From: a virus
Strand: one strand, 5' to 3'
Virus record (IMG/VR): IMGVR_UViG_3300005613_000002
Coordinates: 1-64,000 of that record
DNA: 64,000 nucleotides
Shown: positions 1-8,605 of the stretch, piece after piece
How positions within the stretch are numbered: the first letter of the stretch is position 1
Layout of the letters: each line of letters begins with the position of its first letter
Notes under the pieces: generated by a model
The model's input: only the letters and a program-made list of their open reading frames with translations
What the model was told of the DNA's origin: nothing
The model's database searches: none
Position numbers and translations under genes: made by a program

Positions 1-342
1 CTCAACCGTTGTAGTTGGTTCAACTGTTGTAGTTGGTTCTAATGTAGTTGGTTCAACTGTTGTAGTTGGTTCTACCGTTGTAGTAGGTTCTAATGTAGTT
101 GGCTCAACCGTTGTAGTTGGTTCTACTGTAGTACTAGGTTCAACTGTAGTACTAGGTTCAACCGTAGTTGTTGGTTCAACTGTAGTACTAGGTTCAACCG
201 TAGTTGTTGGTTCTACTGTAGTACTAGGTTCAACTGTTGTAGTTGGTTCTAATGTAGTTGGTTCAACTGTAGTGGTTGGCTCTACTGTAGTACTAGGTTC
301 AACCGTAGTGGTTGGCTCTACTGTAGTCGTAGGTGCAGGACC
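1..342 (-). repeat. Tandem codon repeats encoding TTTVEP/TTLEP units
   Basis: Near-identical units of 15-18 bases (plus strand: gttggttcaactgt, gttctaatgtagt) are repeated about 20 times in frame within the coding sequence. Unit length is always a multiple of three and variants differ mostly at third positions. This is a coding microsatellite that can change length by slippage or recombination. It continues past the left edge. Confidence 0.9.
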
Positions 343-648
343 TATTTCACATTCTTCTGGGTCAAACTCAACACTACTATTTATCTCATAACTCTCAATT
401 GATTCATTTTCAATACTTTCAACATATAAAACAAAAACACTAAGTAATGCTTCATATTCAGAATCAGACATATATGACAACTCGTCTGGAGTTGGTATTG
501 GATATTGATTTCCATCATAAGTAAAATAACCATTTGCAGTATCTGCTGATGTTGGATACGTCTTAGGGTATCCAACATCAATTACACCACCACTGGTTTT
601 TGTTATTGTAATTGATAATGACCTTTTATATCCTGAATATTCTGACAT
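1..648 (-). CDS. Thr/Pro-rich repeat virion protein (3' end beyond window)
   Basis: The reading frame is open from an ATG at 648 through the left edge, so the C-terminus is missing. About 105 N-terminal residues form a small non-repetitive domain (starts MSEYSGYKRSLSITITK). After that the chain becomes tandem TTTVEP, TTLEP and STTVEP units to the edge. Similar linkers occur in the tailspike-like gene at 2629-4359. The setting among tail genes and a GTATTTATA motif 24 bases upstream suggest a late structural protein. I recognise no catalytic motif. A mucin-like spacer between a virion anchor and a distal binding domain is the likeliest role, which is inference. Confidence 0.75.
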   Translation of the reverse strand, partial: MSEYSGYKRSLSITITKTSGGVIDVGYPKTYPTSADTANGYFTYDGNQYPIPTPDELSYMSDSEYEALLSVFVLYVESIENESIESYEINSSVEFDPEECEIGPAPTTTVEPTTTVEPSTTVEPTTTVEPTTLEPTTTVEPSTTVEPTTTVEPSTTVEPTTTVEPSTTVEPSTTVEPTTTVEPTTLEPTTTVEPTTTVEPTTLEPTTTVEPTTTVE

Positions 649-671
649 ACTATATTTTTATTTTATTTTAA

Positions 672-680
672 TATAAATAC
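672..680 (-). promoter_or_regulatory. Late-promoter-like motif GTATTTATA
   Basis: Coding-strand GTATTTATA lies 24 bases upstream of the ATG at 648. It is one of 13 exact intergenic copies in the window. Confidence 0.5.
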
Positions 681-713
681 TACCTAATTTAAGTTGTGTG
701 TATATTAATAATT

Positions 714-2240
714 CTATTTCATTCCTGCTAGATTCTCAACAGTAAATACATCATTTGTATCAAGATATGTTATTTTATAATTATTATTACTAGCTTTTAA
801 AATTTCACAATTATAATCCTCATAAGCATGTGCCATTGAAGTGAAATTAATTCCCACAACATCATCTTTTATTGTATTATTATGAAAATCATCAATAGTT
901 AATGAACTTTTAAAACCATTTGCTATTGTATTATTAGTAAATCCAGTCCCAACTTCAACACTTTGAAAATCATTACCAATTGAGTTATTAGTAAAATTAT
1001 CACCAATCGCATCATTTCCAACAAATTTATTACCAATCATATTATCTTGGAAACTATCAGGAATTACATTATTTTTAAAATCATTTCCAATAACATTTTT
1101 CTGTGCATTAGTATAGATCATATTAGTTTGAAAATCATTACCAACTAAATTATTATTATTATTATAACCAAAAATATTACCGTTAGAATTTTTCCCTATT
1201 ATATTATCAGTAAAAGTATTACCAATCACATTACTATTGAAGCCATAACCAAAACTATTTCTCTGTACATCACCACCAATTGTATTATTATTAAATGAAC
1301 TATCAATCACATTTTCTTGAAAACTAAAATTAATTATATTACTATTAAACCAATTTCTAATTGTGTTTTCCATAAAATAACTACCATCAATAGTATTACA
1401 TTGAAAATATCCACCAACATTATTATTAAAAACTGTTGGTAGACCATCATCATGTAAAATAATAATGTTATTAGGTAATATTGAACCAGTTGAACTATTA
1501 TCATCATCATTTCTACCTACAAAAAATGAATTTTGAAAAACACAATCATCATAAGCACCATCAGTAGAAACAAATGTTAATGAATCATCATAATCATTAA
1601 TATCTTGTGCATCATCAGAATTTAAACACCAATATTCTGTTGTTGTATAATCAATAATTTTCGCCCAATATGTTGTAGCACTGACTGCATTATCAGTATT
1701 GGAGTCAGCTATTGAAACATAAGCACCATCACCAGATACTTGAACATTATCACCAAAACTATATGTTGTTGTACCAGTCCAAATTGGATAATCAGTTTGA
1801 TTTAACACCCATCTACGATTCATTACATTACGGAAATCATATCCGAAAATATTATTATTTTTCGTATCTTCCCTATAATTAATTACACCAGTAAATCCAG
1901 TCACAACTTCTTCATCGCCACCACTAAAACCTATATCAGACAACCAATTATCAGGATTCCAATCATAATGAATAATATCATTTGGGTAATTTTCACTATA
2001 AGCTATTGTTGATATCCCACTAACGCTTATTGCACTTACTAGTAATGGTTCAGTATCTCCACTATGAACTGCTGTATCACCTGTTCCACCTTCTAAAACT
2101 ACATCAGCGTTATTTCCATCAATTAAATAATGAATTGTTTTAAAATCAGTGATTAAATAATTTAATCCTTGATTTAAACCGTTTGTTTGAATTAGTGTAA
2201 CTAATTCTGAATATGTTACATCTGTTGTTATCTTTGCCAT
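714..2240 (-). CDS. Nonapeptide-repeat beta-solenoid tail protein
   Basis: 508 residues. Residues 1-270 are non-repetitive and start MAKITTDVTYSELVTLIQ. Residues about 278-463 are a regular nine-residue repeat of the form x-F-x-x-N-x-I-x-x (units such as SFQENVIDS, GFNSNVIGN, DFKNNVIPD, NFTNNSIGN), roughly 20 copies with rare ten-residue units. Such short-period Asn/Phe/Ile ladders are typical of left- or right-handed beta-solenoids. A short C-terminal domain of about 40 residues follows. It sits between other tail genes, so a fibre or tailspike is likely. No catalytic residues are evident. Family name not recognised. Confidence 0.7.
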   Translation of the reverse strand: MAKITTDVTYSELVTLIQTNGLNQGLNYLITDFKTIHYLIDGNNADVVLEGGTGDTAVHSGDTEPLLVSAISVSGISTIAYSENYPNDIIHYDWNPDNWLSDIGFSGGDEEVVTGFTGVINYREDTKNNNIFGYDFRNVMNRRWVLNQTDYPIWTGTTTYSFGDNVQVSGDGAYVSIADSNTDNAVSATTYWAKIIDYTTTEYWCLNSDDAQDINDYDDSLTFVSTDGAYDDCVFQNSFFVGRNDDDNSSTGSILPNNIIILHDDGLPTVFNNNVGGYFQCNTIDGSYFMENTIRNWFNSNIINFSFQENVIDSSFNNNTIGGDVQRNSFGYGFNSNVIGNTFTDNIIGKNSNGNIFGYNNNNNLVGNDFQTNMIYTNAQKNVIGNDFKNNVIPDSFQDNMIGNKFVGNDAIGDNFTNNSIGNDFQSVEVGTGFTNNTIANGFKSSLTIDDFHNNTIKDDVVGINFTSMAHAYEDYNCEILKASNNNYKITYLDTNDVFTVENLAGMK

Positions 2241-2249
2241 AATTGTTTC

Positions 2250-2510
2250 TTAAATTGTTATTAATTCATTAATCTCTTTAGCATAAAGAGGCTCATTTGT
2301 TTCACTTAATACAACACTTGCTTGTGATACTGTTACATTAGTTTCACATCCTTGATTATCTAAAAAATTTAAGGTATATGTATCTTCGTATATATCATCA
2401 AAAGTATCTTCTGATGGTATTGTATTATGCACATTACTTAATCCAGTACCAACTAAAGTTACTGTAATTGGAACAAATCCACTTGTTACTATATATCTAA
2501 TACTAATCAT
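2250..2510 (-). CDS. Small hypothetical tail-region protein
   Basis: 86 residues starting MISIRYIVTSGFVPITVTL. The composition and alternating hydrophobic/polar pattern suggest an all-beta fold. It contains a single Cys and no obvious membrane segment. It lies nine bases upstream of the solenoid gene, probably in the same transcript. A small fibre-associated or chaperone-like beta protein is possible, but I do not recognise the family. A GTATTTATT variant of the late motif ends 16 bases before the start. Confidence 0.6.
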   Translation of the reverse strand: MISIRYIVTSGFVPITVTLVGTGLSNVHNTIPSEDTFDDIYEDTYTLNFLDNQGCETNVTVSQASVVLSETNEPLYAKEINELITI

Positions 2511-2570
2511 ATCTTATTATTCATTTAATAAATACATCACAACTTTCATTTTGATAAAATTATATTTTAA

Positions 2571-2579
2571 TATAAATAC
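2571..2579 (-). promoter_or_regulatory. Late-promoter-like motif GTATTTATA
   Basis: An exact copy in the gap between the tailspike-like gene ending at 2629 and the 86-residue gene starting at 2510. A one-mismatch copy (GTATTTATT) lies at 2527-2535, closer to the start. Confidence 0.45.
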
Positions 2580-2628
2580 TATTAATTTATAAAATCAATA
2601 TTATTAAAATATTGAAACCATTTTAGAT

Positions 2629-4359
2629 TTATTGTTGATAATATATCCCACCAATATCAATAACAGTATTGTCTGGGTCAAGAGGATAATTCGGATTCCC
2701 ATTATCGATACATGGTGATAATGGATTAAGTGAAAAATCTTCATTTTCAGCATCAAGAAATAGTGGGTCAGTATTTAATGAATTTGAATCTAGTCCACTA
2801 TATGATAGATATTCATTAAACTCATTATATTCAAAATTATTATTAGAGGGTAAATTTGCTATTCTACCCGAAGATTGTTGATAACAATTATAGTTAACAG
2901 TTAATTCTGATAATGTCCCATTATCAATATATATGATAGAATTTTTTGCTTCACAAAAAATATTATTTTCAATAATCATATTAGTTACATTACTATTAAC
3001 CGCCCAAGCACAGACATGTCTTCCTGATGGGTCAGAACGTTGACTATTCCCCCAACCATATCCAGCATTATAACAAGTATTATTAATAAATTGAATATTA
3101 TCGACTTCTGACTCATTATTATGATAAAAATATTCAAATGAATATTCACAATTCCAAACAATATTGTTTTTATAAATAATATTTGTTTGATTTCCAGTTG
3201 TTGTTGCTGCTCCTTGATTTGTAAGTGCGGCATCATATATTTCCCATAATTTACAACCTTCAACAAGATTATCATGAGAAGCAGCCCAGAATTCAACACC
3301 ATTACCACATCTCACAGTACCATCACCATATCCTACAAGATATTTTCCACCAAGCCATGAAAAATCACAATCCCTTATTGTAATATGATGTGTATTACCA
3401 CCAGCAATTCCATATCCACCACAATAGTTTAACCATAGATTTTCATAAGTTATATAATTTTCATTTGATTCATTAAAAATATAATTCCCATGTAATAATC
3501 TAATGTCACTATAATAATTTGCTGGATTACCATTAGAATACATTCTCATTCTATCAATTGAAAAATCAAACATAAAATCACCCTGAATTGTAAGATCAGT
3601 AGTATTTGGATATTTAACACCACATGTAGTACTATCATTAAATATAACATTACCCACATCATGACTAAATTCAATATAACTAGCAGTTTCCCATATATTA
3701 GTATCAACTTCTATCCAATCATCAGTACTATTTGCTAAAGTTGAAATATGTAACATTGGTTTAGTTCCTGAACCATAAGCACCATATGTTACATCACCAG
3801 ATAAATCACCACTACTTGATGTAATGCTACCAAAGAAACTATCACCTCTTTTAAATAGAACACTATACCCTGCTTCAATTGAAACTGAGTTTACTTTATC
3901 AATTGTTCTCCAAGGAAATTCTGGTGAAGTGCCTAAATTCGAATCATTTCCAGTATTACTTACATAATATGCATTTGTTATAGGTTCAATTGTGGTCGTA
4001 GTTGTTGGTTCAATTGTAGTTGTACCACTTATAGGTTCTAATGTTGTTGTGGTAGTTGTTGGTTCTAGTGTTGTAGTTGGCTCAATAGTTGTTGTCGTAC
4101 CAGTTATGGGTTCTAGTGTTGTTGTGGTAGTTATTGTGGGTTCTAATGTAGTTGTAGTAGTAGTTGCAGTATTACCTGTAACTACCTCCATTGAATCATA
4201 TGCATCGAAAAAACCAATATCATCAACAGTTGATTCTAAACCAATTTTCATATGATAAATTGCTGTTAAATCAGGTATTATAATATATTTAATACCTTCA
4301 GTTGTTGCAGTAGTACCTGTTGTTAATGACTGTAATATTGTTTTTTTTATGAACTCCAT
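2629..4359 (-). CDS. Tailspike-like protein with Thr-rich linker and parallel beta-helix
   Basis: 576 residues. An N-terminal piece of about 65 residues (start MEFIKKTILQSLTTG) may attach to the virion. Residues about 66-130 are Thr-rich repeats (TTTTTTLEP, TTTIEP). The rest begins YYVSNTGNDSNLGTSPEFPWRTI, a start typical of right-handed parallel beta-helices of the pectate-lyase superfamily. Many Asn-rich turns follow (e.g. NQTNIIYKNNIVWN). Such proteins bind or degrade host surface polysaccharide, but the active site cannot be assigned by eye. The start overlaps the gp6-like gene by 13 bases, implying co-translation. Confidence 0.75.
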   Translation of the reverse strand: MEFIKKTILQSLTTGTTATTEGIKYIIIPDLTAIYHMKIGLESTVDDIGFFDAYDSMEVVTGNTATTTTTTLEPTITTTTTLEPITGTTTTIEPTTTLEPTTTTTTLEPISGTTTIEPTTTTTIEPITNAYYVSNTGNDSNLGTSPEFPWRTIDKVNSVSIEAGYSVLFKRGDSFFGSITSSSGDLSGDVTYGAYGSGTKPMLHISTLANSTDDWIEVDTNIWETASYIEFSHDVGNVIFNDSTTCGVKYPNTTDLTIQGDFMFDFSIDRMRMYSNGNPANYYSDIRLLHGNYIFNESNENYITYENLWLNYCGGYGIAGGNTHHITIRDCDFSWLGGKYLVGYGDGTVRCGNGVEFWAASHDNLVEGCKLWEIYDAALTNQGAATTTGNQTNIIYKNNIVWNCEYSFEYFYHNNESEVDNIQFINNTCYNAGYGWGNSQRSDPSGRHVCAWAVNSNVTNMIIENNIFCEAKNSIIYIDNGTLSELTVNYNCYQQSSGRIANLPSNNNFEYNEFNEYLSYSGLDSNSLNTDPLFLDAENEDFSLNPLSPCIDNGNPNYPLDPDNTVIDIGGIYYQQ

Positions 4360-6209
4360 TGTACAGCTTTCTTTCTCATTGTAACACTAATGTCTTTTTC
4401 TGGATATTTAATTTCAAACATAGAATCTTCTGTTGAGTATATAGTATTATTTATTATATTAATCTCACCAGTTGTTGTATCAAGAATTTCCTGAGAAATT
4501 ACATTACTAGAGTATAATCCACCTGTTTTATTATATGCTTTAAGTTCAATAATATTAATAACTCCATTAGCTTCAAGAATTTCTTTTTCAAGTTTACCCA
4601 AGAAAATATCTTGATTCATTTCATAATTATCAATATCCATATAATCTTTTACAATATTTATTACACTATTAGCAATCTGATTATCTGATAAATTCTCAAT
4701 ATAAATATCAATATCGAATGCTAAATTAAATATTTTCCCATCTGTAACTTCAATATAATCATTCATCATTCTAAACTGACTCAAATATTCAGTAATATTT
4801 TCTTTCAATAAACTATTACTTGAATTAGATAATTTACCATCTGAATCAATATCAAGAACTGGTATCACTACTTTATTATGTAATTTAAGAGCATTACCAC
4901 GGAATGGTGAACCGAACTTCCCGGGCATCTTATAAATTTGCAATAAATAATCAGTTAATGTTACATCTCTTTCTTGTGATGAAAAATTATATTTAATTAA
5001 TTGTCTTATTTGTTCAACACTTAAACCATCATTACCACCAATTGCTGGAATTGGATTTGAAACACTTAAACTCCTAACAACATTTTGTTTATAATCCTGA
5101 CGTGAACCATTTGAAACTAAACTATGCCCACCCATTTGAGTTAATACCTCAGAACCAATATTTGAATTTGAACCACCACCAATTCTATATTTAATAAATA
5201 ACGTATAATTTGCTTTAAGTTTTTCACCTAATGCTGTATTATTTAAAAAGTTTTCAAGAAAATATTTATTAGTTACACCTTCACTTAAAAAACCATCTTT
5301 AAATGCATCAACATCAGAATCACCTGACCCAAATGTTAATTTACAATAACCATTTTGTGTGAATTCTTTAATAAATTTCTTAGTAATATCCATCCAACGA
5401 CCAACTTTAGCACCATTTGCAATTAAACTAGATGATGAACTTTGAGTGTTTTCAACAAAAATTCTCTGTTGTGCTAAATAATTTACTTCATAATATCTAT
5501 CATCTGACGAATTAAATTCATCATTTGTTGGATTTGAATTATTTGTTCCTTCAACCAAGATTACACTATCAATTTCTATTACATCTGGGTCTGGTAATAT
5601 TACACTATAAAAAGGAATAACATCACTACTTGATATAATTTTCTTATAAATATTTGAACTACCATTTATAACTACCTCTCTTTTAGTAACAGTATAACTA
5701 ACAATAATTCCATTTGAATCTAAATTAGGGATTATTGAACGATTAGGGTCACCTAAATTACTCATAGTTGAACTCCAATCAATAACATTCTGAGTTTCAA
5801 AAATTTTACCACCACCAACTACTTGTGCTCCAGAATTTAAAACTGGATAATATGATGCATCAGGACTATCACCAAGTACAGGTATTAAAACTGAAAAATC
5901 AACAACAGTTACCGAAGGTCTTTTAGCTGGAATATTAAATCCCATATTCTTAGCAATATTCAGTATTGATGCCTTTTTTTGTGCATATTCAATTTGTGTT
6001 TCTTGAAAAGTTCTATCAGTATTTACACTTAAATTATTACCAACACCAGCATTTAAATCAATTAACATAGCACCAACACTACTATCAGTAAAATCACTTA
6101 AAACCTCTGGATAAGTTTGTTTAATTAACGAGACTAAATCGGTTCTCATTTCTCCGAAAGTTCTCGAACCATATCTAATTATATTGCTTGCTGTATCTGT
6201 TGTTGCCAT
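4347..6209 (-). CDS. 6: Baseplate wedge protein, T4 gp6-like
   Basis: 620 residues, close to T4 gp6 (660). The N-terminal block (RTFGEMRTDLVSLIKQTYPE, then DFTDSSVGAMLIDLNAGVG and the following helix with KASILNIAKNMGF) is the signature of gp6/J-type baseplate wedge proteins. In T4, gp6 forms the inner iris of the baseplate with gp53 and gp25, which fits the gp25 homologue directly upstream (10-base gap). No start motif other than ATG is needed; the leader lacks a Shine-Dalgarno sequence. Function in the hexagonal baseplate is strongly supported by family and neighbour. Confidence 0.88.
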   Translation of the reverse strand: MATTDTASNIIRYGSRTFGEMRTDLVSLIKQTYPEVLSDFTDSSVGAMLIDLNAGVGNNLSVNTDRTFQETQIEYAQKKASILNIAKNMGFNIPAKRPSVTVVDFSVLIPVLGDSPDASYYPVLNSGAQVVGGGKIFETQNVIDWSSTMSNLGDPNRSIIPNLDSNGIIVSYTVTKREVVINGSSNIYKKIISSSDVIPFYSVILPDPDVIEIDSVILVEGTNNSNPTNDEFNSSDDRYYEVNYLAQQRIFVENTQSSSSSLIANGAKVGRWMDITKKFIKEFTQNGYCKLTFGSGDSDVDAFKDGFLSEGVTNKYFLENFLNNTALGEKLKANYTLFIKYRIGGGSNSNIGSEVLTQMGGHSLVSNGSRQDYKQNVVRSLSVSNPIPAIGGNDGLSVEQIRQLIKYNFSSQERDVTLTDYLLQIYKMPGKFGSPFRGNALKLHNKVVIPVLDIDSDGKLSNSSNSLLKENITEYLSQFRMMNDYIEVTDGKIFNLAFDIDIYIENLSDNQIANSVINIVKDYMDIDNYEMNQDIFLGKLEKEILEANGVINIIELKAYNKTGGLYSSNVISQEILDTTTGEINIINNTIYSTEDSMFEIKYPEKDISVTMRKKAVQWSS

Positions 6210-6219
6210 ATTTTATATA

Positions 6220-6618
6220 TTAAAAATTCAAATCTAATTCACCACTTTCATTAAATACGTCTTCACTATAAGTAAATTTAATATTTACATTTAATTGTGT
6301 CTCAGGAATAGGAATTCCATCATCATCAAGATTCCAATTAAACGTAACTTTATCTATTGTAAGTGCTGGTATATATAATGAAACCGTTTTTTTGATTTCC
6401 TGTTCTACTTCTGATGATGTTAATCTATCATTTGGTTCAAAGATATATTTCAATAAATTAGTACCATAGTCTGGTTCATAATATCTTTCACCCTTCTGGG
6501 TTAATAATAATAACAACAAATCAGAACTAAGCGCATCTTTCGTAACACTAGTCATTTGAAACAACTTGTTTGTTGTTACGTCATCAACAATTGGAAATCT
6601 GATATTATATGAATTCAT
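6220..6618 (-). CDS. 25: Baseplate wedge protein, T4 gp25-like
   Basis: 132 residues, the usual length for gp25 (T4: 132). The segment DLLLLLLTQKGERYYEPDYG is the typical GPW/gp25 core, followed by a helix with SSEVEQEIKKTVSLYIPAL and a C-terminal beta strand. In T4 the protein links the baseplate to the tail sheath and tube start. The partner gp6-like gene follows 10 bases downstream. A late motif lies 16 bases before the start codon. Confidence 0.88.
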   Translation of the reverse strand: MNSYNIRFPIVDDVTTNKLFQMTSVTKDALSSDLLLLLLTQKGERYYEPDYGTNLLKYIFEPNDRLTSSEVEQEIKKTVSLYIPALTIDKVTFNWNLDDDGIPIPETQLNVNIKFTYSEDVFNESGELDLNF

Positions 6619-6633
6619 TTATTAAGTATTTCA

Positions 6634-6642
6634 TATAAATAC
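6634..6642 (-). promoter_or_regulatory. Late-promoter-like motif GTATTTATA
   Basis: An exact copy located 16 bases upstream of the gp25-like start and just below the terminator of the previous unit. Confidence 0.55.
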
Positions 6643-6649
6643 TTATAAA

Positions 6650-6680
6650 CAAAAAAATCCAGACTAACAGTCTGGATTTC
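6650..6680 (-). terminator. Intrinsic terminator
   Basis: On the minus strand an 11-bp hairpin (AAATCCAGACT / AGTCTGGATTT) with a 3-base loop runs into a T-tract. It ends the unit that includes the gene at 6705-7169. Confidence 0.88.
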
Positions 6681-6704
6681 CTATATTATTATATTTAATA
6701 TTGT

Positions 6705-7169
6705 TTATGCTTTAGGTTTACGCCCACGCTTACCCTTTGTTAATGCTTTTATTGCATCTTCTTCTTCTTTTTGCTTAATATATAAACTTTCGATTGATTC
6801 TTTAAGTACAGTAAGTTCATCATAACCATATTTTTTTATTACTCCACTATGTGCAAAAAAATCTGGTTTTGTTATTGAAAGCGTATCACTTTCACTAATT
6901 TCAACACCTGCCAAACATTTATCAATTTCCATTCTCTGTAAATTATCTGGCATTACATCAAAAATACTTTCATTAATCGTAATAACGAAATTAATTCCCT
7001 CTGTTAATAATTCAATCACTTCATTTGCTTTGCTTAATTTACAAACATCTTTTTTTTGTTTGTTATTACACAAAACTTTAAATTCTACCCATTGTGGAAT
7101 TGTTGTTCCATCACGGACTTCATCAAAAATTTTAACTACATCTTCTGATGCTACTTCAAGTTTTCTCAT
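6705..7169 (-). CDS. Hypothetical protein, conserved-phage type
   Basis: 154 residues. The middle carries a pattern I associate with phage proteins of unknown role (FVITINESIFDVMPDNLQR, then IDKCLAGVEIS and a PDFFAHSGVIKKYG block). The C-terminus is a helix ending in a basic KGKRGRKPKA tail that could bind nucleic acid. It resembles proteins sometimes labelled putative metallopeptidases, but no HExxH is present here, so I do not claim that activity. It is the last gene before a strong terminator, with 9 bases to the next gene upstream. Confidence 0.6.
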   Translation of the reverse strand: MRKLEVASEDVVKIFDEVRDGTTIPQWVEFKVLCNNKQKKDVCKLSKANEVIELLTEGINFVITINESIFDVMPDNLQRMEIDKCLAGVEISESDTLSITKPDFFAHSGVIKKYGYDELTVLKESIESLYIKQKEEEDAIKALTKGKRGRKPKA

Positions 7170-7178
7170 AAAATAAAA

Positions 7179-7613
7179 TTATTTGTTAATAAATGTATTA
7201 TATTTTGTCCTAATTTTTGTTATTTTTTCTTCTAAATCAACAAATATAGGATTTTTTTCTTCGAATTCTTTTTTGAATTTAGATAAATTTTCATCTGTAA
7301 ACTCAATCATATCACTTATGGTTAACTCAACCATTTCTTCAATTTCAATAAGAGTTGCCAATTGTTTATTCATTAAATCAGTCAATTCTATATCTTTAAT
7401 TTTTTTCTCATATTCTGAATTTAATTCAGCAGCTTCTTCTTTAGAAACTGTTTTCACATTTTCACCAATACGTTTATTAATCAATTCACTAGCATTTGTT
7501 TTTGAATTAGCTAATTCATTAATTTCATTTATTTTCTTTGCTGCCTCTGAATTAAATTCACCAGTATCTACAGCATTTTTTAAATTATTTAAAAAACTAT
7601 TTTCATTCTTCAT
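7179..7613 (-). CDS. Hypothetical coiled-coil protein
   Basis: 144 residues, almost entirely charged helix (start MKNENSFLNNLKNAVDTGEF; long Glu/Lys heptad-like stretches including SKEEAAELNSEYEKKIKDIE). No membrane segment or catalytic motif is visible. It lies between two virion-type hypotheticals with short gaps (9 and 11 bases), so it is probably translated in the same late transcript. A scaffold, spacer or virion assembly role is plausible but unproven. Confidence 0.6.
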   Translation of the reverse strand: MKNENSFLNNLKNAVDTGEFNSEAAKKINEINELANSKTNASELINKRIGENVKTVSKEEAAELNSEYEKKIKDIELTDLMNKQLATLIEIEEMVELTISDMIEFTDENLSKFKKEFEEKNPIFVDLEEKITKIRTKYNTFINK

Positions 7614-7624
7614 AATTTCAATTT

Positions 7625-8605
7625 TTAACCCACTGTTTCCATTTCAATTCCTTTAAATTTCCAGACTTCATGGGTATCGTTATATTTTATTCTTTTTACA
7701 TATTCATCAATTCTGTAACCAATCATTTCACCATATTCATCACTAACAAAAATACTATTAATATTTATAATTTCATTAAAAATTTCAGAATTTTCTTCAA
7801 TTTCACCTGTTTTAAATTTTATTGGAATGAAAAACTCAAACCGTCTATGTTCAAAACCAACAATTTTAACATGTAGAAATTCAGTTAATTGTTCAATTTT
7901 ATTTAAAACAGTAATATCATCACGAGACACTTTAATTGGGAATTCAAATTGTTTTGATAACTTAGAAATATCCTTTACTTCAAGTTTATCATAATCGACA
8001 TTAATATCTGTTTTAGTATCCCCACTTATAACAACCTCATGTTGATTTGTTTCTCCACTAAACACAATTTCATCATTATCGACATTCTGTAAATAATCTA
8101 ATGCTTTAACAAAACCAACTTCAACAGGTTTATTATTAAATATATGTTGAAGTTCAAAATCATCATCATTTGTTCTTCGTTCTTTAATATCTAATTCAAT
8201 AGATTCTGCAATTGTTTTACCTGCATGTTTGTGTTTATCATCAAAAAAACCATAATGTTCAAATCTTCTACCATATATGTCTTTCTTCCCATAACTACTA
8301 CCATGTTTATCAGCAGCAATTGCCATTTTACGTGGAGTTGCTGTTTTTATGAACTTATCTGCTTTTTTTAAAACATCATAATAATCTTTAACATATTTTT
8401 CATCAGTTTTACCAGCATAAAATTTTTCAAGTAATTGATTACGACTACGCATTCTTTGAGTGTGTTTATTACTTTCACCCAAATTGTTAGGGTCTGCTTT
8501 TAAAATTTCATGTTCAGTGTTAAATAAAGCAATACTAATTGCTGTCATTACCATATGAAATTTTAAATAGAACCAAAGGAGTATGTTTTTTAAAAACTTT
8601 GGCAT
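7625..8605 (-). CDS. Hypothetical virion-type protein
   Basis: 326 residues. A hydrophobic N-terminal segment (NILLWFYLKFHMVMTAISIA, residues about 7-26) is followed by a basic helical region and a beta-rich C-terminal half. It contains TIAES, matching the (I/L)xE-S pattern of T4-type prohead protease sites, at about residue 130. The start overlaps the stop of the glycosyltransferase gene by one base (TAATG), which implies translational coupling. The family is not recognised. Confidence 0.6.
   Translation of the reverse strand: MPKFLKNILLWFYLKFHMVMTAISIALFNTEHEILKADPNNLGESNKHTQRMRSRNQLLEKFYAGKTDEKYVKDYYDVLKKADKFIKTATPRKMAIAADKHGSSYGKKDIYGRRFEHYGFFDDKHKHAGKTIAESIELDIKERRTNDDDFELQHIFNNKPVEVGFVKALDYLQNVDNDEIVFSGETNQHEVVISGDTKTDINVDYDKLEVKDISKLSKQFEFPIKVSRDDITVLNKIEQLTEFLHVKIVGFEHRRFEFFIPIKFKTGEIEENSEIFNEIININSIFVSDEYGEMIGYRIDEYVKRIKYNDTHEVWKFKGIEMETVG

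Noticed and set aside
1-342. CRISPR-like appearance of the left-edge repeats
   Set aside because: Repeats are 15-18 bases, in frame, without spacers, and encode a regular Thr/Pro/Glu linker.
3992-4255. Valine-rich plus-strand open frame
   Set aside because: It is the antisense of the Thr-rich linker of the tailspike-like gene (ACN codons read as GTN). No independent start context.
6705-7169. Metallopeptidase call for the 154-residue protein
   Set aside because: No HExxH or other zinc-binding set is visible.
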